Assembly (NCBI GenBank): GCA_030434245.1
Contig: JAUISX010000002.1
Coordinates: forward strand, 1-64,000
DNA: 64,000 bases
Direction: 5' to 3'
Origin: Porphyromonadaceae bacterium W3.11
GTDB lineage: Bacteria; Bacteroidota; Bacteroidia; Bacteroidales; Porphyromonadaceae
In this document: positions 53,577-63,236 of the stretch, one piece after another
Position numbering within the stretch: position 1 is the first letter of the stretch
How the letters are laid out: each line of letters begins with the position of its first letter
Position numbers and translations under genes: made by a program
Notes under the pieces: model-generated
The model's database searches: none
Told to the model about the DNA's origin: nothing
What the model saw: only the letters and a program-made list of their open reading frames with translations

Positions 53577-53799
53577 CTATTTGTTGACTGGTGAACAGTG
53601 ATTGATGGTGTCGGTGCCTGCTCTTACTATTCAATTGGAAAGAAGTTTCTGCTACATTGAGTACAGGGGTAATGTATTAGCACTTTCAATGGTGACCGAT
53701 AGGCTATATCTCACATGACCAGTAGTCCTATTCAATGATGATTGGTAGATTATATCTCGGGTGAACATTTAATATATACTAAATAGGATGATTAATATA
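53577..53799. other. Region between riboswitch promoter and IS982
   Basis: About 220 bp. It holds two imperfect copies of a 35-bp stretch around 53688 and 53734 (caatg, tga, g.tag, tatatctc in common). No gene is supported. Confidence 0.4.
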
Positions 53800-54871
53800 A
53801 CGTGAGTTCGATGTAAGAAAAGGATATAATATTGTTAGTCGTTAGATGTTCTAACAGTTTAAAATAGAGGAGATTATATTAGGAAAAGTGGTAAATTATT
53901 TGTATCTTTATAACTGATAATCAATAAGATAAACAAATAAAATACCACTTTTATGTTCACAAATATAGTTGAAGTTTTTTGTATTCTAGATGATTTCTCC
54001 AAAAAGTTTGATCAGGTGATGAAGGCTCATTCTATGGAAACTGGTCAGACAAAGAGAAGAAGAAATAGGAAGTTTAAGCTTTCTGACAGTGAGGTGATGA
54101 CCATTCTCATAATGTTTCACCACTCTCATTACCGTGATTTGAAGTCTTTCTATCTGAAGTACATTTGCACACAGTGTCACTCTCTTTTTCCCGAAACGGT
54201 CTCCTATAATCGCTTCGTGGAGTTGCAACAAAAGGTAGCCTATAAACTGATTGCTTTTCTCAATATGTGCTGTTTGGGGGAGTGTACAGGCATCTCCTTC
54301 ATTGACTCTACACCGTTAAGGGCTTGTCATATTAAGCGAGAAAGGAGTCACAAAACAATGAAGGGGTGGGGTGCAAAAGGAAAGTGTACAATGGGATGGT
54401 TTTATGGCTTTAAGCTACATATAGTCATCAATGACAAGGGAGAGATTATCAAATATCAAATCACTCCTGGTAATGTTGATGATAGGGCTCCACTCAAGGA
54501 CGATGCCTTCACAAAGAAGCTTTTTGGGAAATTAATAGGAGATAGAGGATACATCTCTCAATCTCTATTTGACAAACTCTTCATTGATGATATACACATG
54601 ATTACAAAGATCAAGAAGAATATGAAGAATTCACTGATGTCCCTTTACGATAAAATTCTTTTGCTCAAGAGGGCTATTATCGAAACCGTGAATGACTTAC
54701 TCAAGAACGTCTATCAAATTGAACATACGAGGCATAGATGTGTGAATAACTTTGTCGTCAATCTCGTCAGTGGCTTAATTGCTTACAACCTAATGCCCAA
54801 GAAACCTGAGCTCAATTTAGAAATTATCAGAAAACCTAACGAAATAGCTATCGCTTAGGTCGAACTCACGT
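53800..54871 (+). mobile_element. Complete IS982-family insertion sequence
   Basis: Ends are inverted: acgtgagttcgatgtaag on the left and, on the other strand, acgtgagttcgacctaag on the right. One transposase is inside. Length about 1072 bp, normal for IS982. No clear target duplication is visible. The lone end at 36493 is related. Confidence 0.85.
53953..54858 (+). CDS. IS982-family transposase
   Basis: A 301-residue DDE transposase of the IS982 family, as known from P. gingivalis IS195. Residues for catalysis are the Asp in SFIDSTPL, the Asp in LIGDRGYIS and the Glu in RAIIETVND; the phrase KGWGAKGKCTMGWFYGFKLH before them is typical. The frame is complete and could be active. It reads opposite to the surrounding surface-protein operons and sits 380 bp upstream of the riboswitch promoter. 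Confidence 0.95.
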   Translation: MFTNIVEVFCILDDFSKKFDQVMKAHSMETGQTKRRRNRKFKLSDSEVMTILIMFHHSHYRDLKSFYLKYICTQCHSLFPETVSYNRFVELQQKVAYKLIAFLNMCCLGECTGISFIDSTPLRACHIKRERSHKTMKGWGAKGKCTMGWFYGFKLHIVINDKGEIIKYQITPGNVDDRAPLKDDAFTKKLFGKLIGDRGYISQSLFDKLFIDDIHMITKIKKNMKNSLMSLYDKILLLKRAIIETVNDLLKNVYQIEHTRHRCVNNFVVNLVSGLIAYNLMPKKPELNLEIIRKPNEIAIA

Positions 54872-55039
54872 TCATTTAGATTAAACATAAATCGTAGTCA
54901 TCTAATACCTGAACAACTTCCAACCGCAAAGATGACTACAATAATAAACCGCCACAATACGCCCGTTTTGGGAGAGTTACATCCAACATACCTACTACCC
55001 GTACAAGACGCCATTTTTGGAACGGTTACCCAAAAAACC

Positions 55040-55072
55040 AGCAGGATGGGTGTCTCTGGCACCCATCCTGCT
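55040..55072 (-). terminator. Terminator of the fimbrial operon
   Basis: A perfect 13-bp stem (agcaggatgggtg with cacccatcctgct) has a 7-nt loop, 20 bp after the last fimbrial gene. On the - strand a run of Ts follows (ggttttttggg). Confidence 0.85.
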
Positions 55073-55091
55073 AACCTTCAATGACAAAGTA

Positions 55092-57701
55092 TTAATACCA
55101 CCAGGTGACACGAGTACTACTAATCAACTCGCTCCACTTCGCAGGCCATTTATACTTATCAGAATAACCGAACCCGATTCCCGTCCATTTTCTTAAGCTT
55201 TTAGCATTTGCGACATATGTCGCTTCAGGAATTGTAAAGGTAAACTCATAGCCCCATTCACCATTCACAGACTTTCCACTATTAGATAAACTATAGTTTG
55301 CATCAGTAGTAAGATTCGTATCCAAATAGGTCCCTGGATACATACCCCAAATTTCAGGAGCAGCATCAAAAGGTCTAATGTTATAATTGTTGTTGTAATG
55401 ATACAAGAAGCCCTTAACAGATACAGACACGCCATCGAATCTAACAGAAGTAGATGCCGCCAACCACTGTGCAACTGTCATCTTCTTTTTTACAAGGTAA
55501 CTGAAGTATCCATAGTCATTTACCCTTGTAATCCAAGCTGAGATCTCCAATTCCACATTACCAGTAATAGTATTATCAAGGATCTGTAGATTAAACTTAC
55601 CTCTGTCGTCCACAGACATCAATTTTATCTTATCACCAGTGTATGCCACACCTCCTAACTTAAATTGAATATCATTTTCTGCTGTAGAAGGCATGGTCTT
55701 ATGGGAGTTATCAGGGAGAAAATAATCAATAACAAAAGCATTCTCCCGTACTGATGGATCTCCACCAGTGCCACCACCTACACCATAAATGGTTTGGTTG
55801 GTATACAGCTCCGAAGACAGAGTGATAGGACTTGGGAGCGTTGCTGTACCATCATTTATTGTTACAGGAATACTAATTCTATGATCCCCTTCTATAGCTG
55901 CTGTATAAGCCTCTGGAGTCAGTGTATAGCTGTAAAAAAGTTTCTTCTTCATTACTCCATTCTCCTCCACCTCTCGTTCCACGATCATCAGGTCAGATGT
56001 TGCATTACCACCCTTATTGCGTGGTGTAATATCACCTGCTTCAATCAGTACTTCAAGAGGTAGAAGTGGCATAGGAAGCGACTTATACACCTCGAAGGAC
56101 AATAGCATATCAGAAATAACCGTACTCATAGAATCACGCACCAATGTGGCATTGAAGCGATAAGGACTCCTCAAGGTAATATGCACCGTGCGGGTGATAG
56201 GCGTTGTGGCTCCTGTTACACCATCCAGTACAGGAGTCTTCATTTTGGGATCATACCCCGGGTCACCGGGATTAAGTCCTGATGACTTATCAGCATACCT
56301 CAATCCCACCACCTCCACTTTATATTCCTCAATATTATCAGCAGGGATACGATTGACAGTAAAGGTAAACTTCGTTTGCATGGGATCAGTGGTAGTAGTT
56401 TTATTCCAATCACCCATCTGAGGGTCATTCACTTTATCCCAATCGGGGTAGAAGCGAGTATAAGTACTGGTACCATTAAAAAGGGTATTAAAGGTGTATG
56501 TACCCGGCTTCACAATCACCATCTCGATAGGATCTACGGTCAGGTGATACGTACCATCAGAGACCTTTGAGAAGCCCTTCATCTCCACAGAGGCGAAGAT
56601 ATTATTATCTGCAGGTGCTTTAAGGGCATCCTCAAGAGTAGCATACCCCTTAGATTTGATACGTGAAATATTGATGACGTACCAGTTATTCCTCAATATC
56701 TGGATGTAGTCATTGATCGAAAATTCATCTTTTCTATTGACTAAGTCAACCTTGAAATAACGTATGTCTGAGCCCTTTATACCACGGATGACCACACATA
56801 CCTTTTTGGTATCATGATCGTTCTTAGACTCAAACAGATTGAAAGTCTTGTCGAGGGTAATCATAGAATCATCGGTCGGTGCAGGCAGGAAGTCCGCATC
56901 AGCTGGTACGGTTGCCTCGGTCACATTGAATGGAAACTCATACGTATAGTTCTGCACCTTAAATGGTGCTACCATCCCTTTATTGAGAGTGTTGGCCACA
57001 CAATAACCATTAATAGTAAATCCATCTTCTGACGATACCTCAGTAGCAACTTTAATCTCAATCTTGGCATAGTTACGAAGGAGCTTTATCACCTTTCCCT
57101 CTAGCGTAGACTTATCCAACTTGTCCACACGCACCATCGACCACATAGGGTCAAAAGAGGTAGTCTTGTTATTTCCATTGCCTCCACTAAGCATAGTATA
57201 CAATTGGGTCATCAGCTCTCCAGCGGAGGTTCCCTTGAGGAAGTAGTCCTGCGAAAAGTTTTTCCAGTCATAATCCGCCACAAAGTGAAGGTAGCGAGGT
57301 TTGCTACTCTCAACCAACTTCACCTTAAAAGAACGCATATTCTGAATACTATCCCGCTTACCATCAGGCAAGTAAACACCATCTTCCTCAGGGGCGTTGG
57401 CAGTACCTTCACCTAATACCGCTTCAGCAGTATAAAGGAACTTCTGATCCTCATTAAAAACCAAGACACGCATGTGCTCAATATCCTTAATGCTTTCCAC
57501 GCCACCGCTCCTCAGGTCGTTAAGCGGAAGATTGCTCGCTTGGACCCCGAAAGATGCTACGAACTCCCTACCATCTACAATCTCTATATTATTCTCAGGC
57601 TCTGCACCTCTATGCTCTGGAGAGCATGCAGAGAAGAGTATCATCACCACTAATGCAATGACCATAGAGAAATATCCTACATGCTTATATATCCTTTTCA
57701 T
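55092..57701 (-). CDS. Fimbrial tip/accessory lipoprotein (FimE-like position)
   Basis: An 869-residue lipoprotein (lipobox FSAC, Cys26). The N-terminal half is fimbrillin-like (MRVLVFNEDQKFLYTAEAVL, then RYLHFVADYDW), with beta-rich domains after it. It closes a five-gene fimbrial operon. The P. gingivalis FimE is about 550 residues, so this one is much longer; an extra domain at about 380-640 explains the difference. It ends in WSELISSTRVTWWY. By position it would be a minor component carried at the fimbrial tip. Confidence 0.7.
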   Translation of the reverse strand: MKRIYKHVGYFSMVIALVVMILFSACSPEHRGAEPENNIEIVDGREFVASFGVQASNLPLNDLRSGGVESIKDIEHMRVLVFNEDQKFLYTAEAVLGEGTANAPEEDGVYLPDGKRDSIQNMRSFKVKLVESSKPRYLHFVADYDWKNFSQDYFLKGTSAGELMTQLYTMLSGGNGNNKTTSFDPMWSMVRVDKLDKSTLEGKVIKLLRNYAKIEIKVATEVSSEDGFTINGYCVANTLNKGMVAPFKVQNYTYEFPFNVTEATVPADADFLPAPTDDSMITLDKTFNLFESKNDHDTKKVCVVIRGIKGSDIRYFKVDLVNRKDEFSINDYIQILRNNWYVINISRIKSKGYATLEDALKAPADNNIFASVEMKGFSKVSDGTYHLTVDPIEMVIVKPGTYTFNTLFNGTSTYTRFYPDWDKVNDPQMGDWNKTTTTDPMQTKFTFTVNRIPADNIEEYKVEVVGLRYADKSSGLNPGDPGYDPKMKTPVLDGVTGATTPITRTVHITLRSPYRFNATLVRDSMSTVISDMLLSFEVYKSLPMPLLPLEVLIEAGDITPRNKGGNATSDLMIVEREVEENGVMKKKLFYSYTLTPEAYTAAIEGDHRISIPVTINDGTATLPSPITLSSELYTNQTIYGVGGGTGGDPSVRENAFVIDYFLPDNSHKTMPSTAENDIQFKLGGVAYTGDKIKLMSVDDRGKFNLQILDNTITGNVELEISAWITRVNDYGYFSYLVKKKMTVAQWLAASTSVRFDGVSVSVKGFLYHYNNNYNIRPFDAAPEIWGMYPGTYLDTNLTTDANYSLSNSGKSVNGEWGYEFTFTIPEATYVANAKSLRKWTGIGFGYSDKYKWPAKWSELISSTRVTWWY

Positions 57702-57714
57702 ACTCGAAAAAATA

Positions 57715-60420
57715 TTATTTCCTTACTTCGTTAGCACCCTTGTCATCCAACCCAAAGGTATCAAAGACACAGCGAACAAAAATTTTGGGCAGATTATAGC
57801 CACCCCAAGAAGCTGTACCAGCGTAAGATGAATAAACCCAACGATTATTTTTGAATTCATAAGCTTTATCTTCCTCGGCAGTCCAATAATATGAACCAAA
57901 CATCAAGCCCTTAACAGTAGAGTTGGGATCCTGCTGCAACCTATTAATCATATCCACCTCCGCAAGTGTAGGGATTCTCCAGTGCCCCTTATACTTAAAG
58001 GTCTTATGGATGGTTCTTCTTTTCCAAAAACCATAATCATCAATATAATTTTCCACATAATCACCATCTGCCCCATATTCTCCTTCGAAATATTTGTAAC
58101 AGCGATCCTCAGCAGAAGTATAAGTCCTCCATAATAACTGCTGATTGTTACCATCTTGGTAGGGATCATAAAAAATATTGACTTGGTATTCATAATAGGT
58201 GGGACGGTTATAATAATAGAGACCAGCATAAAGTTTAAACCAATTACCAGAATAGCCGCTACGAGTATAATTATTTTGATAAGGAGTTTTCCTCTCAAAT
58301 TTCGATCTCCCAGAATGAGGACCATACCCTTGCGCAAAAGACTGCCATAAACTGAAACCGTCAGCAGGAATTCTAGCATTATTGGTCCTCTGCTCAGTAC
58401 CTTGAGACATACCATACTGTGAAGAAATAATAAACTCTGGCGAAATCATCTTATTTGATTGTTCGTCCGACTTAGTCTTCCCACTAGCATCAACTGCAAC
58501 ACCAATAATCTCACCACTCTGAGGAACGACTGTCGAAACGCGGGAAAAAATCTCATTTCCTTGAGCTTCTAGTTTCGTACTACCAATTGCAGAGAAAGGC
58601 GCTAATGTACCAAGTGGAGTTTGATGCCTAAAGTCGGCGTATACAGACTGCCCCTCAGATTTTTCAGAGCCATTCCAAAGCCCTGGCGACTCGTTACCAG
58701 TAACAAATCGAGGGGGGTACTGGGTCACTACTACTTTGTCTTCGAGGGTACCAGGACTATCTTGCTTTACGGTAAACTCAATATAGAAAGGTACATAGTT
58801 ATTAGGGACAGCGTGCTCAATGGTGAGCACCCCATTCTCCAAGTACTCCGGGCCAGCAGAAACGGCAGCCCCGTCCCAAGGCACATCTGTATAGGTAGCA
58901 GCACCCACTAGCGCTCCATTCTTATCATATACCCTCTTGTAACCCTTGTCATCATACTCCACCCTATAGTAAATTCCTCTAAGGTCGTAGTACTGGTAAT
59001 ATGCTTTGGTAATCGTAGTCGTCACCGGTGTACTGGAGATGTACCCTACCTCACGGATGTCTGTATTAGGCATCAGTGGCTTATGCTCCTTGATGACTAA
59101 GAAGTGTGCCTGCTCTATCGTGCCATCAATCTCATCCGCCCTATTCCACTCCTGTACAGCCACATTGGAGTTTACATCTACAGGCTTGCCCTCATCTATA
59201 CTACCCAAGACACCGATAGTGGTGTAGATATCGTAGAGGTGATTACGCTCCAGTTTATTGAGCTTCTCTGTGGGCACTCCATCCATTTCCTTACGGAAGT
59301 TGATAGGCAAGCGATAGAAGTAGTAACGACCTTCATCGATAACACTTCCAGGGGTACCCTCTGGCACCACCTTCCCCTGAGCATCTACATAGTATGGTTT
59401 ACTATCTTTGTCCACTGGTCTCAGTTTTACCCTGACTATCACATATGTTTCGTGCGACTGATTACCTACAGAGCTCCAGTCATTCTCATAGGTATAGAAA
59501 GGAATTGCAGCATAAAAATCTCCATTGTACTTTGGATACTTAGTAGCATCCTTCCCTGAGAAAGTCCTAAGGGGCATCGTACGATAGGCAGATTCATCTT
59601 TCCACTCAGTGGCTTTCACCTGATATGGAGCATCACTCTTGATAAGCGTACCCTTCTCAGTGTAGTGTACCAGCTTTATAGCCGGCTCGTCAACCATTAC
59701 ATACTTCGTCTCTACACCATTCTGTAGATCTACCACATCAATGCTCTTATTGACCCTTACACGGATCTTAGACGCTGCTCTACGGAGCTTTACAGTACCA
59801 GCCTGAGTGGTAGTATTAGCCCCCCAAGTAAGTGTAGAGGTAATAGTGCCATCCATCAAGAATTTATCCTGAAGTTCCACTTTACCATCAGCTTGAGGAT
59901 CAGGCGAGAGTTTGCCCTTATCATCCTGCACTAATGCCTTGAGCTGGTCATAAGAGGCAACAGTAGAGAAGTCGCTTTGGGTAGCATTGGCAATCATGAA
60001 TATCTCCACCGACTTACCCTCCAACTGGTCTGCAAGGGACTTTGCCACCTTAGCTTTTACAGACTTTTTTGCTGTATCCAACTCCAAGCTTTTACCGGCA
60101 CTGGAGTAGTGCCCCTTGAGGCTACCACTCTCTATAAGGAATAAATCTATCTTATCTATCTTATTCTCATTGAGGGGATCCAAACCATAATAGCTACCTT
60201 GATCAAAGTCGCCATCTTCCTCGGTCACTCCACGAAGCGATGCCAATGATGGACTGGGAGCATCGTGATTTACGATACTTATTGGGACCTCCAAAGTGAC
60301 ATAATCGCCACTAAGCTCAGTAATGAACTCTTGCTCGTTCCTCATATCACTCTTGCAAGACGATGCTAACAGCGCAAGAATAAGTCCCAAGCTGAGTAAT
60401 ACCATCTGCTTAGTCTTCAT
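57715..60420 (-). CDS. Fimbrial tip/accessory lipoprotein with C-terminal FISUMP-like domain (FimD-like position)
   Basis: A 901-residue lipoprotein counted from ATG 60420, which starts a clean signal (MKTKQMVLLSLGLILALLASSC); an ATG eight codons upstream exists. The first part is fimbrillin-like with IDKIDLFLIESGSLKGHY and VEIFMIANATQSD; a domain ends about 420. The C-terminal part has HWRIPTLAEVDMINR, LMFGSYYWTAEEDKAYEF and an end RCVFD, the FISUMP lectin-like pattern. FimD of P. gingivalis is about 670 residues. It sits 33 nt after the FimC-like gene. Probable tip adhesin. Confidence 0.72.
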   Translation of the reverse strand: MKTKQMVLLSLGLILALLASSCKSDMRNEQEFITELSGDYVTLEVPISIVNHDAPSPSLASLRGVTEEDGDFDQGSYYGLDPLNENKIDKIDLFLIESGSLKGHYSSAGKSLELDTAKKSVKAKVAKSLADQLEGKSVEIFMIANATQSDFSTVASYDQLKALVQDDKGKLSPDPQADGKVELQDKFLMDGTITSTLTWGANTTTQAGTVKLRRAASKIRVRVNKSIDVVDLQNGVETKYVMVDEPAIKLVHYTEKGTLIKSDAPYQVKATEWKDESAYRTMPLRTFSGKDATKYPKYNGDFYAAIPFYTYENDWSSVGNQSHETYVIVRVKLRPVDKDSKPYYVDAQGKVVPEGTPGSVIDEGRYYFYRLPINFRKEMDGVPTEKLNKLERNHLYDIYTTIGVLGSIDEGKPVDVNSNVAVQEWNRADEIDGTIEQAHFLVIKEHKPLMPNTDIREVGYISSTPVTTTITKAYYQYYDLRGIYYRVEYDDKGYKRVYDKNGALVGAATYTDVPWDGAAVSAGPEYLENGVLTIEHAVPNNYVPFYIEFTVKQDSPGTLEDKVVVTQYPPRFVTGNESPGLWNGSEKSEGQSVYADFRHQTPLGTLAPFSAIGSTKLEAQGNEIFSRVSTVVPQSGEIIGVAVDASGKTKSDEQSNKMISPEFIISSQYGMSQGTEQRTNNARIPADGFSLWQSFAQGYGPHSGRSKFERKTPYQNNYTRSGYSGNWFKLYAGLYYYNRPTYYEYQVNIFYDPYQDGNNQQLLWRTYTSAEDRCYKYFEGEYGADGDYVENYIDDYGFWKRRTIHKTFKYKGHWRIPTLAEVDMINRLQQDPNSTVKGLMFGSYYWTAEEDKAYEFKNNRWVYSSYAGTASWGGYNLPKIFVRCVFDTFGLDDKGANEVRK

Positions 60421-60453
60421 ATTGATAAAATTACAAATCTTCATTACTTAATC

Positions 60454-62097
60454 TTATTGCATTACCTGCTTAATATTCCATCTCTTGGTAGAGCCCTCAC
60501 CCAAGTACTTTCCCAGATTTCCTGGCTTGACACTTAGATCAAGCTCTCGACCCTCTACTGTAATAAAGAACTGGGTATACTTAGCTTCTTTATAATACTC
60601 TGCCCTTGGCCATATCTGCATATTGTACACCTTGTCAGGATTAGAACCCACGATTTCGGCTGGCGCCACTAAATCCTTAAAGTCACCTCTCAGCTCAAAG
60701 TCCAATCCATTGGTGATAGATGCCACCCACATGTTACCACGTGGCTCAGTAATCTTGAAAGAAATATCCACATAGCAGTCTGGCGGTACAATCACCTCTC
60801 CCAACTCGGAATATACCTTTTCTTCGATTACAACACCACCAATTTCCTTAACCACCTTAAGGGTAAAGTCATACGCTGGTCTTGCATACGACATCTCGCT
60901 CTCCACCAATGTCCATGGCATCACCTGGAAATTAACTACCAACTCCTTATCATCCTCAGGAATATTGACATTAAACTGGTAGTTATTGTTGCGAACGATG
61001 CTGTAGTTGGCATTTACGCCTGCGACGTTGTTCATCGCCATATCTAAATAGTCCGCAGTAGAGACCTTGTCTTTCCAATCACTCTCCTTATTGGTAATGA
61101 CTGGGATCGTATAGATACGACCACTTTTCATCGCAATCTTGATGTAAGTAGGATTACCTTTCATTTGGCTTGTCGAGGCATCCCAACCCATCTCAGTCTT
61201 AGCCTTCACGCCCAAGAGGCGCTCAGGTATGTACATCTGGGTGTAGAAAGAGGATTCCGTCGTAGGAATCGTGCCTTGGAAAGTCTTCGTCTTCTCCAAT
61301 GTCTCGGGCAAGGTATTAGCAGCCAGCTCCATAAAACTGTGCTGAGTGGGGACATTGACCAGCTCTACCTTGGTCACATCCTTAAGGCCTTCGCCAGTCA
61401 GGGTCAATCCAATCTTGGCTGACGAGCGCACTAGGTTGACCGTCTGCTGTGTCCCAGCGGTCTCAGTGCTCTCTGGCCACGTACTCACAGGACCCAACAA
61501 TCCTGTATCAGTGGTGACTGGAGTGAATGGGATAGGATTGGCAAATGTACCACCCTTAGTGACTGTCTGACTCTCATAGATACGAGCCATCGGGAAGTAA
61601 GCATCGGCGGAAGCCCCATTGTACAATTCTACTCCAGTGTCTCTACTTTTAAAAGTTTGCAACTCCCTTAATGTCGGTGCCACATCCTTGTAGAATTGAA
61701 TTCCCTGTAGTGTTTTCTTCCAGCTCTGGGGATAGTTTGCCACAAAGCAGAAGTGGTAATTGGTGCCATCCACCGGCTCCATCTCCATGGTGAAAGACTT
61801 GTAGGTAGTGAAGTGGCTCTTGACCAACTTACCTTCAGTTGTTGCTTCATAAACCAATACAGCCAATTCACCTACATAGTCCTCAAACTCCTTAGCATCA
61901 GTATTAATAGAGGGGACATTGCCCTGTGCTCGAGTAGAGGCATTTGGCATCTGAATCCCCGCCATCGAGAATTGGAGGTAAGTTTTTTTCGGGTTGTTAG
62001 TCGACAGCTCATCCTCTCCTTGCTTCTTACACCCGGTGAAGAGTGTAGCCACAAGGCTGAGTACAACAGCAAATATATTTAGTTTATTTCGAAGCAT
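60454..62097 (-). CDS. Fimbrial accessory lipoprotein (FimC-like position)
   Basis: A 547-residue lipoprotein (lipobox FTGC, Cys23) with a fimbrillin-like start: TYLQFSMAGIQMPNASTRAQ, then ELAVLVYEATTEGKLVKSHF and YHFCFVANYPQSW. FimC of P. gingivalis is about 450 residues and joins the tip set. It is third in the operon, 24 nt after the FimB-like gene. The C-terminal part is beta-rich and ends in STKRWNIKQVMQ. Confidence 0.7.
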   Translation of the reverse strand: MLRNKLNIFAVVLSLVATLFTGCKKQGEDELSTNNPKKTYLQFSMAGIQMPNASTRAQGNVPSINTDAKEFEDYVGELAVLVYEATTEGKLVKSHFTTYKSFTMEMEPVDGTNYHFCFVANYPQSWKKTLQGIQFYKDVAPTLRELQTFKSRDTGVELYNGASADAYFPMARIYESQTVTKGGTFANPIPFTPVTTDTGLLGPVSTWPESTETAGTQQTVNLVRSSAKIGLTLTGEGLKDVTKVELVNVPTQHSFMELAANTLPETLEKTKTFQGTIPTTESSFYTQMYIPERLLGVKAKTEMGWDASTSQMKGNPTYIKIAMKSGRIYTIPVITNKESDWKDKVSTADYLDMAMNNVAGVNANYSIVRNNNYQFNVNIPEDDKELVVNFQVMPWTLVESEMSYARPAYDFTLKVVKEIGGVVIEEKVYSELGEVIVPPDCYVDISFKITEPRGNMWVASITNGLDFELRGDFKDLVAPAEIVGSNPDKVYNMQIWPRAEYYKEAKYTQFFITVEGRELDLSVKPGNLGKYLGEGSTKRWNIKQVMQ

Positions 62098-62121
62098 AAT
62101 AAATCGACTAACTTATAAGAG

Positions 62122-63111
62122 TTAGTATCTATTTGAAAGGTCTACAGAAAAAGAGTGGATCTGATAGTTATTAATCAAAATGCTCACCACGAGGTTATTA
62201 TCGGGACAATCCTTGCACTTATCCTCAATTTCCATCACAATATCAAAGTCGTGTTCACACTCAAGATTGACATTTGGATTTTCTAGTAGCACCTTCCCGA
62301 GTAAATCTTCAAGGAAGTAGGTCTTATCCTCCTTCTTATTGTAAACTTTGAGCACATTATTGTAACCGCTCTTAAGCTCCATCAGAGTATAGACCAATTT
62401 TATTGAAGTTTCATCCTTTGATACTTTTGTACCAGGATAATTCAATTTTGCCGCATTAAGTGGCATCCTCTTATTGATGAGGGTGGTGCCATTAGCGGAT
62501 GATATCATTATCTCGAAGTCATCGATATCCAATTTCTCACATACGCTCTCATGGAGCTTTAGGGTGAGATTGATTCGGTTCGTTACCTCGAGCATATTTA
62601 TTGAGATTTCGTCAAATACCGAACCGTGTGTCTTACGATCGGGTAGCGAAACCACCTTACTCTCCCCTTGCCATACAGAATGGTCTTGCAGCGATACGGC
62701 ATTACTGTCCTGCTCACGAAGTGACATCATAACGTCCGTCTTGGTTGTCTTGCCCTCAACAAAGTCGCCGAGGTCAAAATATTTTTTGGTAGCTCCTGCC
62801 CATGCGATGAAAGAGTACTGACCCTTCTCTACAGGAGGTAGCTCAACCTTATAGGCTTCAACTAAATCCACCAAGCCATCGACATGCTCCATCTTGACCA
62901 ACACGTCATTAAGGTCAAATGCAAATACATGTAGTCCATCGACCTCGCCAACTGGCTGAGCTTCTTCCATACATGGGGTACGGTGATAAAAACTTATATA
63001 TACACCCTGTGGACACTCTTCTAAATCCTCATAAATCATCTTATCACACGAGGTGAAAAGCGTAAGAAGAGATAAAGTAAGAGTTAGTATGATGGGGGAA
63101 ATTCTTTTCAT
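62122..63111 (-). CDS. fimB: FimB/Mfa2-like fimbrial anchor
   Basis: A 329-residue lipoprotein (lipobox FTSC, Cys22) of the FimB/Mfa2 family: CPQGVYISFYHRTPC near the start, then VDGLHVFAFDLNDVLVKMEH and YSFIAWAGATKKYF. In P. gingivalis FimB anchors the fimbria to the cell and sets its length. A full-length gene is present (in several P. gingivalis strains fimB is broken). The C-terminal end SFSVDLSNRY closely resembles that of the major subunit. Located after the major subunit gene, 125 nt downstream of it. Confidence 0.85.
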   Translation of the reverse strand: MKRISPIILTLTLSLLTLFTSCDKMIYEDLEECPQGVYISFYHRTPCMEEAQPVGEVDGLHVFAFDLNDVLVKMEHVDGLVDLVEAYKVELPPVEKGQYSFIAWAGATKKYFDLGDFVEGKTTKTDVMMSLREQDSNAVSLQDHSVWQGESKVVSLPDRKTHGSVFDEISINMLEVTNRINLTLKLHESVCEKLDIDDFEIMISSANGTTLINKRMPLNAAKLNYPGTKVSKDETSIKLVYTLMELKSGYNNVLKVYNKKEDKTYFLEDLLGKVLLENPNVNLECEHDFDIVMEIEDKCKDCPDNNLVVSILINNYQIHSFSVDLSNRY

Positions 63112-63236
63112 AAAGCCTATTGAAATCTTAATAGAAAAAGTGAAATCAGGGGTATTCGCAACACCACAGTATTTGCACCACTACAAATACCCCTGAATAA
63201 ATTATCATCTTAGCAATCTAAGTCGCCTTTATCAAA

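Noticed and set aside
53577-53799. Two similar 35-bp stretches as possible CRISPR or operator array
   Set aside because: Only two imperfect copies and no cas genes; too weak to call.
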